Assembly (NCBI GenBank): GCA_030156305.1
Contig: JASGMZ010000160.1
Coordinates: 1 to 6,957 of the forward strand
DNA from: Bacteroidales bacterium
Lineage (GTDB): Bacteria; Bacteroidota; Bacteroidia; Bacteroidales; UBA12077
DNA length: 6,957 nucleotides
Reading direction: 5' to 3'
Position numbers and translations under genes: made by a program
Shown: one piece after another, positions 1 through 5,840 of the stretch
Numbering within the stretch: position 1 is the stretch's first letter
Layout: each line of letters opens with the position of its first letter
Notes under the pieces: generated by a model
Database searches by the model: none
Seen by the model: only the letters and a program-made list of their open reading frames with translations
What the model was told of the DNA's origin: nothing

Positions 1-108
1 GGCAATTAGTCATTTACGTCAGTAAACTCCTGGCTGCCAATTCTTCGCAAGCCTTGTTCTTGACGTTTTTTATTACGCCACTAAAAAAACTGGTGTTTTT
101 AAAATGCA
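1..108. other. Non-coding left edge with three small palindromes
   Basis: No gene is visible here. The stretch lies downstream of the OmpA-like gene and is cut by the window edge. It holds three perfect small inverted repeats: TTTAC-GTCA-GTAAA at 13-26, TGGC-T-GCCA at 31-39 and CAAG-C-CTTG at 48-56. Their clustering suggests a structured intergenic repeat that continues to the left of the window, but no second copy is present here to prove it. I see no convincing terminator for the OmpA-like gene: the T-run on its strand around 80-87 is not preceded by a good GC stem. Confidence 0.35.
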
Positions 109-2097
109 CTAATTACTTAAAATTTTAATCTCCGTACGCCTGTTATTTGCCCTTCCTTCAGCAGTTTCATTCGTATCAACCGGTTGTTCTTCTCCATATC
201 CTTTATACGTAAGTCTTTTAATGGATATCCCTTGCTCAACTAAATAATTAACCACCGATTGAGCTCTTTTTTCAGAAAGCGTTAAATTATACTCATTGGT
301 TCCTACATTATCAGTATGACCTGATATCTCAATTTCAAGATCGGGATTATCTTCTAAAAATTTTGTTAGTTTATCAAGCTCTACTACCGATTTATCCATT
401 AATTCATAAGAGTCTGTTGCATAAAAAATATTACGCAAAATAATTTTCTCACCCGGTTTAATGGCGTTTAATGCAACATCTTTGATAAAAGGATCGGTAA
501 TTTCAAAAACACCCTTCAACGAAAAATGATCTGAATAAAATAAATATCCTTCTTTGGATACATTTAATGCATAATCGTTATCCGTTGGGATACATACCAA
601 AAATTCACCGGTAACTTTATCCGATTTAGCCTCCAAAACGATTTCGTTTTGTTCCAGATTAATTAATTCAAAACGAGCTTCCAGTTTTTCTTTAGAATCC
701 GCATCAAACACAATACCTTTAAAATAAGATACCGGATTTGGACGGATATCATCATATAAGTCAAAGGCAAAAAGATCTCTACCACGATTGCTTAACCGGT
801 CGGAAGCAAAAAAGGCCCTGTCGCCAGCTGCATTTACAATTAAACCCACTTCGTGAAAAATGGAATTAATGGGGTAACCAAGATTTTGTGGTTCAGTCCA
901 CGTTCCATCTTCTTTTTTGGTAACTTTAAATAAATCAAAGCCTCCCATACCTATTAATCCTTCGGACGAAAAGTATAACGTTTGATTATCGGGATGAATA
1001 AATGGTGACTGTTCTTCACCAGTGGTATTTATTTTACTGCCTAAATTTTTAGGTTTTGTCCATCTACCGTCAGGTAATTGTTCACTTTTCCATATATCTT
1101 TCTGTCCTATTCCATCAGGGCGATTACTAACAAAATACAGCGTTTTTCCATCGGAAGAGATAGAAGGCTGGGCTTCCCAATGAGCAGTATTTACAGGGCT
1201 CCCAATGTTAACGGGGACTGACCATTCCTCACCGGTTTTTTCTGACATATATATATCACATCTTCCTTTACCATCTGCACGATTGCATGCGGTAAAATAC
1301 ATTGTCCGTCCATCAGCTGTTATGCTTTGTGCACCTTCATTTCCAGCAGTATTAATTCTTTTTCCTGCATTAATAGCTTTAGCCCATTGTCCATCTATCT
1401 TATAGCTAATATAAAAATCCTCCTGAACATTACGCATACCGGGAGGCAGATCCTGTTCGTAAGCTGATGGTTTATCTTCTACTGCCTGTTCACCATTCGA
1501 ATAATCAACTAAATCCCTGGGGATTAAACGGGTAAAAATTAATATTTGCTCATCGGCCGTTAGTGTAGGCCAATATTCATCGTGAGCTGTATTAATATTT
1601 TCGCCCAAATCAACAGGATTAAAAGGTACAGGATTATTAATTGCTTGGATGGCAAATTTACACGATTGCAAGGTATGCTCAGCCTGTGAACGTGAAATCG
1701 GTTTTATATCTTTATAGGTAAGATATTTTTCTAAATGTTTTTCGGCCGTTTCAAAATTTTGTTCTATCATTTCCAGCTGTGCCATCGAGAAATAAATACC
1801 TGGAAAAAAATCGGGATCAATAGCTATAGCGTTTTGATAAGATTCTATGGCTTTATTAACATTCCCATTATCCATATATATTTCAGCAAGCACAATATGC
1901 GCTTCAATAAACTTTTTATCTTTTTTTATTGCTTTTTGCATTAAATCGGCAGCATTAAAATAGTCCATACGTCCAAAAGCATTTAAGGCTTGTTCGTAAT
2001 ATTCTATGGCTTTTTTATTATTGGTAGAATAACCATATTGAGCCGAAACTATATATGGGGTTACGATGATCAATAAAAGCAGAATTAACTTATTCAT
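109..2097 (-). CDS. TPR / PD40 / CarboxypepD_reg / OmpA-domain envelope protein (PorE-like architecture)
   Basis: This 662-residue protein probably sits in the periplasm or at the outer membrane and binds peptidoglycan. A signal peptide is visible at residues 1-19 (Lys3, a hydrophobic run, then VSA before Gln20). TPR-like helices occupy about 24-130. PD40/WD40-like propeller strands recur near 173-190, 253-273, 307-336, 361-390 and 415-445, typically as a T/S-x-D-G-x-x-x-Y-F pattern followed by an R-x-D-G-x-G-x-x-D-I loop. A CarboxypepD_reg-like beta domain covers about 457-530, and an OmpA C-terminal domain about 550-662. In the OmpA domain, GHTDNVG (593-599) and LSEKRA (607-612) supply Asp596 and Arg611, the pair that contacts diaminopimelate in characterised OmpA domains. 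The same domain order is known for PorE, a type IX secretion component, but PorE is a lipoprotein and this protein has no lipobox Cys. Many Bacteroidota paralogues share the order, so the T9SS role is only a possibility. It lies 63 bp after queE on the same strand and could be read through from it. Confidence 0.9.
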   Translation of the reverse strand: MNKLILLLLIIVTPYIVSAQYGYSTNNKKAIEYYEQALNAFGRMDYFNAADLMQKAIKKDKKFIEAHIVLAEIYMDNGNVNKAIESYQNAIAIDPDFFPGIYFSMAQLEMIEQNFETAEKHLEKYLTYKDIKPISRSQAEHTLQSCKFAIQAINNPVPFNPVDLGENINTAHDEYWPTLTADEQILIFTRLIPRDLVDYSNGEQAVEDKPSAYEQDLPPGMRNVQEDFYISYKIDGQWAKAINAGKRINTAGNEGAQSITADGRTMYFTACNRADGKGRCDIYMSEKTGEEWSVPVNIGSPVNTAHWEAQPSISSDGKTLYFVSNRPDGIGQKDIWKSEQLPDGRWTKPKNLGSKINTTGEEQSPFIHPDNQTLYFSSEGLIGMGGFDLFKVTKKEDGTWTEPQNLGYPINSIFHEVGLIVNAAGDRAFFASDRLSNRGRDLFAFDLYDDIRPNPVSYFKGIVFDADSKEKLEARFELINLEQNEIVLEAKSDKVTGEFLVCIPTDNDYALNVSKEGYLFYSDHFSLKGVFEITDPFIKDVALNAIKPGEKIILRNIFYATDSYELMDKSVVELDKLTKFLEDNPDLEIEISGHTDNVGTNEYNLTLSEKRAQSVVNYLVEQGISIKRLTYKGYGEEQPVDTNETAEGRANNRRTEIKILSN

Positions 2098-2160
2098 ACT
2101 ATGATTTTAAATTGATTAAAAAAATGAAGTTACAAATTTTTTGTGAAACAAAACAAACAA

Positions 2161-2793
2161 TTATGGAATATGCATAAATTTATGAGCCTGAAGCGAAACA
2201 TTCCATTTGGGATAGGTTTTAACATAATCGACAATTGCCGGGATATTTTGCTCATACCGGCTCCACTCCGATTGTAACAATAATATACAATCATTTTTTA
2301 CTTTAGCAGCACATTCCTCAGCCCATTGATAATCTTCGTCTTCATAAATGATTACTTTTAACTCATGGGCCATTTTATAATATTCTTCTAACGGTGGGCT
2401 TTGCCTTTTTGGGGATAAACAAATCCAATCCCAGGTGCCGGTTAATGGTTTTGAACCAGCTGTTTCAATAAAAGTATCAATATCATGTTCTTTTAAACGG
2501 GTAGTTAATGGTTCAAGGTTATATAAACTGGGTTCACCACCGGTAACCACAACCGCATTAGCCGGAGTTTTTAAAGCATTTGCCACAATGGTATCGATAG
2601 GAACCAAAGGATGTAATTGCGGATTCCATGTCATTTTCGAATCGCACCAGCGACACCCAATATCACAACCCCCAATACGAATAAAGTAAGCAGCTTTACC
2701 CATATGAAAACCTTCGCCTTGTAAAGTATAAAATTCCTCTACTACGGGTAATTCAAGGCCTTTATCTGCTATTTCTTGATCAAAATTATCCAT
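2161..2793 (-). CDS. queE: 7-carboxy-7-deazaguanine synthase (radical SAM)
   Basis: QueE converts 6-carboxy-5,6,7,8-tetrahydropterin to 7-carboxy-7-deazaguanine, an early step in making preQ0 for queuosine in tRNA. It is a cytoplasmic radical SAM enzyme. The 210-residue protein shows the family landmarks in order: the N-terminal EFYTLQGEG motif (20-28); the radical SAM cysteines in the QueE-type spacing C-x3-C-x2-C (Cys43, Cys47, Cys50); TGGEP for SAM binding (84-88); a LSPKR motif (126-130); and the typical C-terminal end LQAHKFMHIP (201-210). The length is normal for the compact QueE family. A promoter with an 18-nt spacer lies just upstream, giving a short predicted 5' UTR, so the gene is probably transcribed independently of trpB, which ends in a terminator. 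No queC, queD or queF is visible nearby. No preQ1 riboswitch fits into so short a leader. Confidence 0.95.
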   Translation of the reverse strand: MDNFDQEIADKGLELPVVEEFYTLQGEGFHMGKAAYFIRIGGCDIGCRWCDSKMTWNPQLHPLVPIDTIVANALKTPANAVVVTGGEPSLYNLEPLTTRLKEHDIDTFIETAGSKPLTGTWDWICLSPKRQSPPLEEYYKMAHELKVIIYEDEDYQWAEECAAKVKNDCILLLQSEWSRYEQNIPAIVDYVKTYPKWNVSLQAHKFMHIP

Positions 2794-2815
2794 CAGAATT
2801 AAAAAATTAGGCTTA

Positions 2816-2845
2816 CAAAGTTAAACTAATAATTCCAATAGCAAA
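2816..2845 (-). promoter_or_regulatory. Bacteroidota-type promoter for queE
   Basis: Read on the minus strand, TTTG at 2845-2842 is followed by an 18-nt spacer and then TAACTTTG at 2823-2816, an exact match to the TAnnTTTG minus-7 consensus of the Bacteroidota primary sigma factor. Transcription would begin around 2808-2811, roughly 15 nt before the queE ATG at 2793. The minus-33 element lies immediately after the trpB terminator stem, so the two signals abut. Confidence 0.6.
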
Positions 2846-2850
2846 GATAA

Positions 2851-2880
2851 AATCCTGCAGCTTTTTGTTACTGCAGGATT
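2851..2880 (-). terminator. Intrinsic terminator after trpB
   Basis: A perfect 10-bp inverted repeat (AATCCTGCAG at 2851-2860, CTGCAGGATT at 2871-2880) encloses a 10-nt loop. It starts 6 bp after the trpB stop codon. On the trpB strand the stem is followed by TTTTATCTTTG (four T's counting the last two stem bases), and an A-run precedes it. On the opposite strand it is followed by CCTTTTTT, so it could work both ways, but no plus-strand gene ends here. Confidence 0.75.
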
Positions 2881-2886
2881 CCTTTT

Positions 2887-4071
2887 TTAGATTAGTTTCC
2901 GATCAACATCTTTATCGCCCCGTCCTGATAAATTAATGATACTAAGAGCATTTTTGTTTTTCAATAATTTTACCGCTAAAGCAACCGCATGTGATGACTC
3001 AATAGCAGGTATTATTCCTTCAAGAACAGATAAGAGTTTAAAAGATTCAATCGCTTCATTATCTGTAATGCAATGATATTCTGCCCTTTTAACATCTTTA
3101 AGAAATGCATGTTCAGGGCCAACACCCGGATAATCCAAACCTGCTGCAATAGAATAAGTATCGATAGGATTACCATTTTCATCAGCCATACAATAAGAAT
3201 AAGTACCCTGATAAACCATTTGTTTTCCCATTTCCAGGGTTGCAGCTGTTCTTCCAGGATAAAGCCCTTCACCACCACCTTCGGCAGCAAAAATTTTCAC
3301 ATTTTCGTCCTCCAGGAACCCTGAAAACAATCCAATGGCATTTGATCCTCCTCCCACACAAGCAAATATTGAATCAGGCAGTTTTCCCTCCTGCTCAATA
3401 ATTTGCTTACGTGATTCGGTACCAATTACACTCTGAAAAAAGCGTACCATAGAAGGATACGGATGTGGCCCAACAACAGAGCCTATAATATAAAATGAAT
3501 CGGGATTTTCAATAAAATATTCAAGAGCTGCATCAACGGCATCTTTTAATGTACCTGTTCCCCGGTTTGTTGTAATAAATTCTGCTCCTAACAATTTTAT
3601 CCGATATTCATTTAATTGCTGTCGTTCAGCATCCTTTTGACCCATAAAAATTTTACATTTCATGCCAAACATAGCAGCTGCCGTAGCAGTTGCCACACCG
3701 TGCTGGCCGGCACCTGTCTCAGCGATAATTTCTTTTGCACCCATAAATTTTGCCACTAAAATTTGGCCTATAGTATTGTTTATTTTATGGGCTCCGGTAT
3801 GATTTAAATCTTCGCGTTTTAAATAAATCCTGCTACCCACATATTCTGAAAGACGTGGAGCAAAAGATAAAGGGGAAGGACGCCCTACATATTGATTTAA
3901 ATAATAATGAAACTCTTTAACAAAATGAAGATTGTTTTTTAACTGCTCAAACACTTCGGATAACTTATTTAACTTTGGTTCTAATGCTGGAGGAACAAAC
4001 ATCCCTCCATATATTCCAAAATAACCTGTTTTTTTGGTTGATTCTGTATTGTTTAATGTATTTGTATTCAT
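2887..4071 (-). CDS. trpB: Tryptophan synthase beta chain
   Basis: TrpB joins indole to L-serine with pyridoxal phosphate (PLP) to form tryptophan, normally in a complex with TrpA that channels indole. The 394-residue length is standard for a canonical TrpB1 enzyme. The N-terminal GYFGIYGGMFVP (16-27) is typical. The PLP-binding lysine is Lys96 in HTGAHKINN. The catalytic glutamate is Glu118 in AETGAGQHG. The phosphate-binding loop is GGGSNA (240-245). The LDYPGVGPEH segment (312-321) carries the Asp that closes the active site, and Ser382 in SGRGDKD faces the pyridine nitrogen. No key residue is missing. The start at 4071 fits the family N-terminus; the upstream bases are A-rich without a Shine-Dalgarno, as is usual in this phylum. 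A Trp-rich leader ORF plus terminator upstream implies control by tryptophan attenuation. A terminator follows directly, so trpB looks monocistronic; trpA and the other trp genes must lie elsewhere. Confidence 0.97.
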   Translation of the reverse strand: MNTNTLNNTESTKKTGYFGIYGGMFVPPALEPKLNKLSEVFEQLKNNLHFVKEFHYYLNQYVGRPSPLSFAPRLSEYVGSRIYLKREDLNHTGAHKINNTIGQILVAKFMGAKEIIAETGAGQHGVATATAAAMFGMKCKIFMGQKDAERQQLNEYRIKLLGAEFITTNRGTGTLKDAVDAALEYFIENPDSFYIIGSVVGPHPYPSMVRFFQSVIGTESRKQIIEQEGKLPDSIFACVGGGSNAIGLFSGFLEDENVKIFAAEGGGEGLYPGRTAATLEMGKQMVYQGTYSYCMADENGNPIDTYSIAAGLDYPGVGPEHAFLKDVKRAEYHCITDNEAIESFKLLSVLEGIIPAIESSHAVALAVKLLKNKNALSIINLSGRGDKDVDRKLI

Positions 4072-4137
4072 TTTTTTAAACTTTAAAATTCAATTTATGT
4101 TATTCTTTTCACTTTTTTCTTTTATCTTTATAATCCA

Positions 4138-4206
4138 TCAGCATTCGTGCCACAGAAATTGAATTCTTCGCCACCAGACAATATATTGAGCATTACTAAT
4201 TATCAT
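4138..4206 (-). CDS. Second short Trp-rich ORF between attenuator and trpB (putative)
   Basis: This 22-codon ORF begins with ATG at 4206 and ends with TGA at 4138, 66 bp before trpB. It encodes a Trp-Trp-Arg-Arg run at residues 11-14 (TGG codons at 4176-4171) and another Trp at residue 19 (4152-4150), ending in FLWHEC. Three TGG codons in 22 is unusual for such AT-rich non-coding DNA. It lies downstream of the attenuator terminator, so it would be translated only from read-through transcripts. I see no second terminator between it and trpB. A different frame in the same stretch is also open (ATG at 4193 to TAA at 4128), so translation of this particular frame is unproven. It could act as a second leader peptide, or the Trp content could be chance. 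Confidence 0.35.
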   Translation of the reverse strand: MIISNAQYIVWWRRIQFLWHEC

Positions 4207-4231
4207 TTTTAAATTCTTGAGTTTTTTAAAC

Positions 4232-4263
4232 AAAAAAAGCCGCAGGTATTTTCCTACGGCTTT
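4232..4263 (-). terminator. Attenuator (intrinsic terminator) of the trpB leader
   Basis: Read on the minus strand, AAAGCCGTAGG (4263-4253) pairs with CCTGCGGCTTT (4246-4236) as an 11-bp stem with one U-G wobble and a 6-nt AAAATA loop. It runs into a T-tract of seven (4238-4232). This is a textbook intrinsic terminator on the trpB strand, but it lies about 160 bp before the trpB start and 24 nt after the stop codon of a WWW leader peptide. That placement makes it an attenuator rather than a gene-end terminator. It is also the first terminator downstream of the BrkB-family gene, so it may end that transcript too. Confidence 0.85.
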
Positions 4264-4287
4264 AAAATATTATACATAAGCTTCAGA

Positions 4288-4341
4288 TCACATACCTCTT
4301 TTCAGATATATCATCATCCACCACCAATTTCTATTTATCAT
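4288..4341 (-). CDS. trpL: Tryptophan leader peptide (MINRNWWWMMIYLKRGM)
   Basis: A 17-codon ORF on the trpB strand carries three consecutive TGG codons (residues 6-8, at 4326-4318). An in-frame ATG at 4353 could extend it to 21 codons; the ATG at 4341 has a GGA about 7 nt upstream and is preferred. The stop is TGA at 4290-4288. The ORF lies just downstream of a consensus promoter and just upstream of a strong intrinsic terminator. That is the arrangement of ribosome-mediated attenuation: a ribosome stalled for charged tRNA-Trp on the WWW run would change leader folding and allow read-through into trpB. It was recognised by its Trp run and position, not by similarity to the E. coli leader. 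The expected translation product is a non-functional peptide whose synthesis is the sensor. Confidence 0.82.
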   Translation of the reverse strand: MINRNWWWMMIYLKRGM

Positions 4342-4361
4342 TAAATTTTCCATTTTCCTTG

Positions 4362-4377
4362 TTTTGATGAATCAAAA
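4362..4377. promoter_or_regulatory. Perfect dyad overlapping the trp promoter minus-7 box
   Basis: TTTTGAT (4362-4368), a 2-nt centre and ATCAAAA (4371-4377) form a perfect 7-bp inverted repeat. It overlaps the minus-7 element and the predicted transcription start of the trpB leader. The position suits a repressor operator, or it may simply be a by-product of the TTTG motif in AT-rich DNA. No regulator gene is visible nearby. Confidence 0.3.
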
Positions 4378-4402
4378 ATAGAAATATTTTTTCATTTTCA
4401 AA
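4373..4402 (-). promoter_or_regulatory. Bacteroidota-type promoter for the trpB leader
   Basis: On the minus strand, TTTG (4402-4399), an 18-nt spacer and TATTTTTG (4380-4373, an exact TAnnTTTG) form a complete promoter with the same spacing as the one before queE. Transcription would start near 4366, placing the Trp leader ORF about 13-25 nt into the RNA. The minus-33 element starts only 6 bp after the stop codon of the BrkB-family gene. Confidence 0.65.
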
Positions 4403-4408
4403 ATTAAA

Positions 4409-5737
4409 TTAAATAATATCTTTTAATAACATGGTTCCTTTGGCATTTTGTATCGCTAAATCAAAATCGTTAAGCAATTTTTTGATTTGATCTTTCTCTG
4501 TTGAATCTGCTGCTAATATTTTATCTACTCCATGATGGTCAATAGCATTAAGAACATAACTTACGGTTATTTTATTTATATCCTGTGCCGGTTGATAGGC
4601 TTTTTCTTTATATTGCTGAGTTACCAGTTCGGTAAGAATTTTACTTTCTCTCAGTACAAAAAGAATATCACGTACCAAACGAATGGGGATTTCCAATTTT
4701 TGACTAATTTCTTTATCGGTTAAAGGTTCTTCTCCTTGTTCAAAACGTTTAACAATTAATCGAGCTACCATTAAAGTTAATACCCGCTCACTAAAAGAAC
4801 TGAGGTTTTGAATATCCGGGTCGAATTCGTACCGCTCAACATTTTGCACAGCAAAAGATATCTCGGCTCCGAAAAGGATAATTAACCAGCTGGTTTGTAG
4901 CCATATTAAAAATAATGGAAGAGCGGCAAAACTACCATAAATGGCATTATATCTGGACACACCTACCTGAAAATGAATGTAAACCCATTGTAAAAAAACA
5001 AACATCGTTCCTCCAATAACACCAGCAACAAATGCGGATTGAAAATTGACTTTTGTATTGGGCATCACCATATAAATAATGGTTAAAACCAGCCAAAATA
5101 ATACATAAGGAATGAGTTTAATAAGGAAAAAAATAATTGGGCTAATGTAGCCCAAAATATCCACCTCTGCCATAATACGGGTTAGCTGAGTAGAAATAAA
5201 TACATTTGCACTGGTAGACAGGATTAACAAAATCGGGGCAATAAGCATCATCGAAAGATAATCGCTGAATTTACGGAACCATACCCGTGGTGTGCGTATT
5301 TGCCATATCGCATTAAATGAGCTTTCAATATTGCCCAGTACTTTCATCACTGTCCATATTAATATGGCAATACCAATACCTGCAATTAGGCCACCTTGAG
5401 TATTTTCTAAAAAATTATGGGCAAATTTTATAATCCAGTCCAATACTTCTTGTTGTCCTGAAAAATTTTGTGCAAGCTGATTTTCTAAATATTTTTCAAA
5501 CCCAAATCCTTTAGCAATACCAAATCCCATTGCAACTACCGGAACAACAGACATCATTGAAAAATAAGTCAATGCTGAGGCTCTTAACCCTAATTTATCT
5601 TCTTTGTATCCTCGAAAAGCAAGCAATAAAACCCGTAACTGTTTTATTAAAAAAAGTTGATACTTTGGCATATTTTTCAGGGAGATACGCCAAATATCGA
5701 CACGAATAAAATCAATAATTTTCTTTAAAGACACCAT
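4409..5737 (-). CDS. YihY/BrkB-family inner-membrane protein with C-terminal winged-helix-like region
   Basis: This 442-residue protein belongs to the YihY/BrkB (UPF0761) family of multi-pass inner-membrane proteins. The BrkB name comes from a Bordetella serum-resistance locus, and the molecular role is not firmly known. The family hallmark is the RASALTYFSMMSVVPVVAM segment (52-70). Hydrophobic segments appear near 52-78, 115-136, 160-182, 200-226, 234-258 and 268-298, giving about six membrane spans. The conserved NAIYGSFAALPLFLIWLQTSW stretch (264-284) and the following FGAEISFAVQN (289-299) are typical. After the last span, a soluble tail of about 140 residues includes a helix-rich part (about 316-372: LTDKEISQKLEIPIRLVRDILFVL and neighbours) that reads like a winged helix, as often found appended in Bacteroidota members. 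It is transcribed divergently from the UDG gene. No terminator lies between it and the trpB promoter. Confidence 0.88.
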   Translation of the reverse strand: MVSLKKIIDFIRVDIWRISLKNMPKYQLFLIKQLRVLLLAFRGYKEDKLGLRASALTYFSMMSVVPVVAMGFGIAKGFGFEKYLENQLAQNFSGQQEVLDWIIKFAHNFLENTQGGLIAGIGIAILIWTVMKVLGNIESSFNAIWQIRTPRVWFRKFSDYLSMMLIAPILLILSTSANVFISTQLTRIMAEVDILGYISPIIFFLIKLIPYVLFWLVLTIIYMVMPNTKVNFQSAFVAGVIGGTMFVFLQWVYIHFQVGVSRYNAIYGSFAALPLFLIWLQTSWLIILFGAEISFAVQNVERYEFDPDIQNLSSFSERVLTLMVARLIVKRFEQGEEPLTDKEISQKLEIPIRLVRDILFVLRESKILTELVTQQYKEKAYQPAQDINKITVSYVLNAIDHHGVDKILAADSTEKDQIKKLLNDFDLAIQNAKGTMLLKDII

Positions 5738-5748
5738 AGTTGAATGAG

Positions 5749-5766
5749 TATAGTTAATAAACTATA
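5749..5766. repeat. Perfect inverted repeat upstream of the BrkB-family gene
   Basis: TATAGTT (5749-5755), a 4-nt centre and AACTATA (5760-5766) form a perfect 7-bp dyad 11 bp upstream of the BrkB-family start codon, within the divergent intergenic region. It could be an operator or a 5' UTR hairpin. It is AT-only apart from one G/C pair per arm, so chance is not excluded. Confidence 0.3.
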
Positions 5767-5814
5767 AATTTAAGAAATATATTAGAACTAAAGCATATTC
5801 CTCTTTAAAATCGC

Positions 5815-5822
5815 TAAATTTG
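5815..5822 (+). promoter_or_regulatory. Putative minus-7 box for the UDG gene
   Basis: TAAATTTG matches the Bacteroidota TAnnTTTG minus-7 consensus exactly and lies 18 bp upstream of the UDG start codon, leaving a 5' UTR of roughly 11 nt. No TTTG minus-33 element is seen at the expected distance (the bases near 5793-5796 are GCAT), so support is partial. The gene is the only plus-strand gene in the window and needs its own promoter. Confidence 0.45.
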
Positions 5823-5840
5823 AAATATAACTAATGATGA

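Noticed and set aside
2139..2153. TTTTGT-GAA-ACAAAA hairpin between queE and the OmpA-like gene as a terminator
   Set aside because: The stem is almost entirely A-T and no T-tract follows it on the minus strand, so it is too weak to call.
2098..2160. Promoter for the OmpA-like gene
   Set aside because: TTTG-like words are present, but the best minus-7 candidate (TAACTTCA) deviates at two positions and its spacing is poor. The gene could be read from the queE promoter.
2794..2815. preQ1 riboswitch in front of queE
   Set aside because: The predicted 5' UTR is only about 15 nt, too short for any preQ1 aptamer class.
4128..4193. Alternative short ORF overlapping the second Trp-rich ORF
   Set aside because: It is open, but its content is unremarkable (no Trp run) and it has no better start context. 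It is kept only as a caution on which frame, if either, is translated.
4072..4366. T-box or TRAP-type control of trpB
   Set aside because: I see no T-box core motif and no series of GAG/TAG triplets for TRAP. The WWW leader peptide plus terminator explains the region better.
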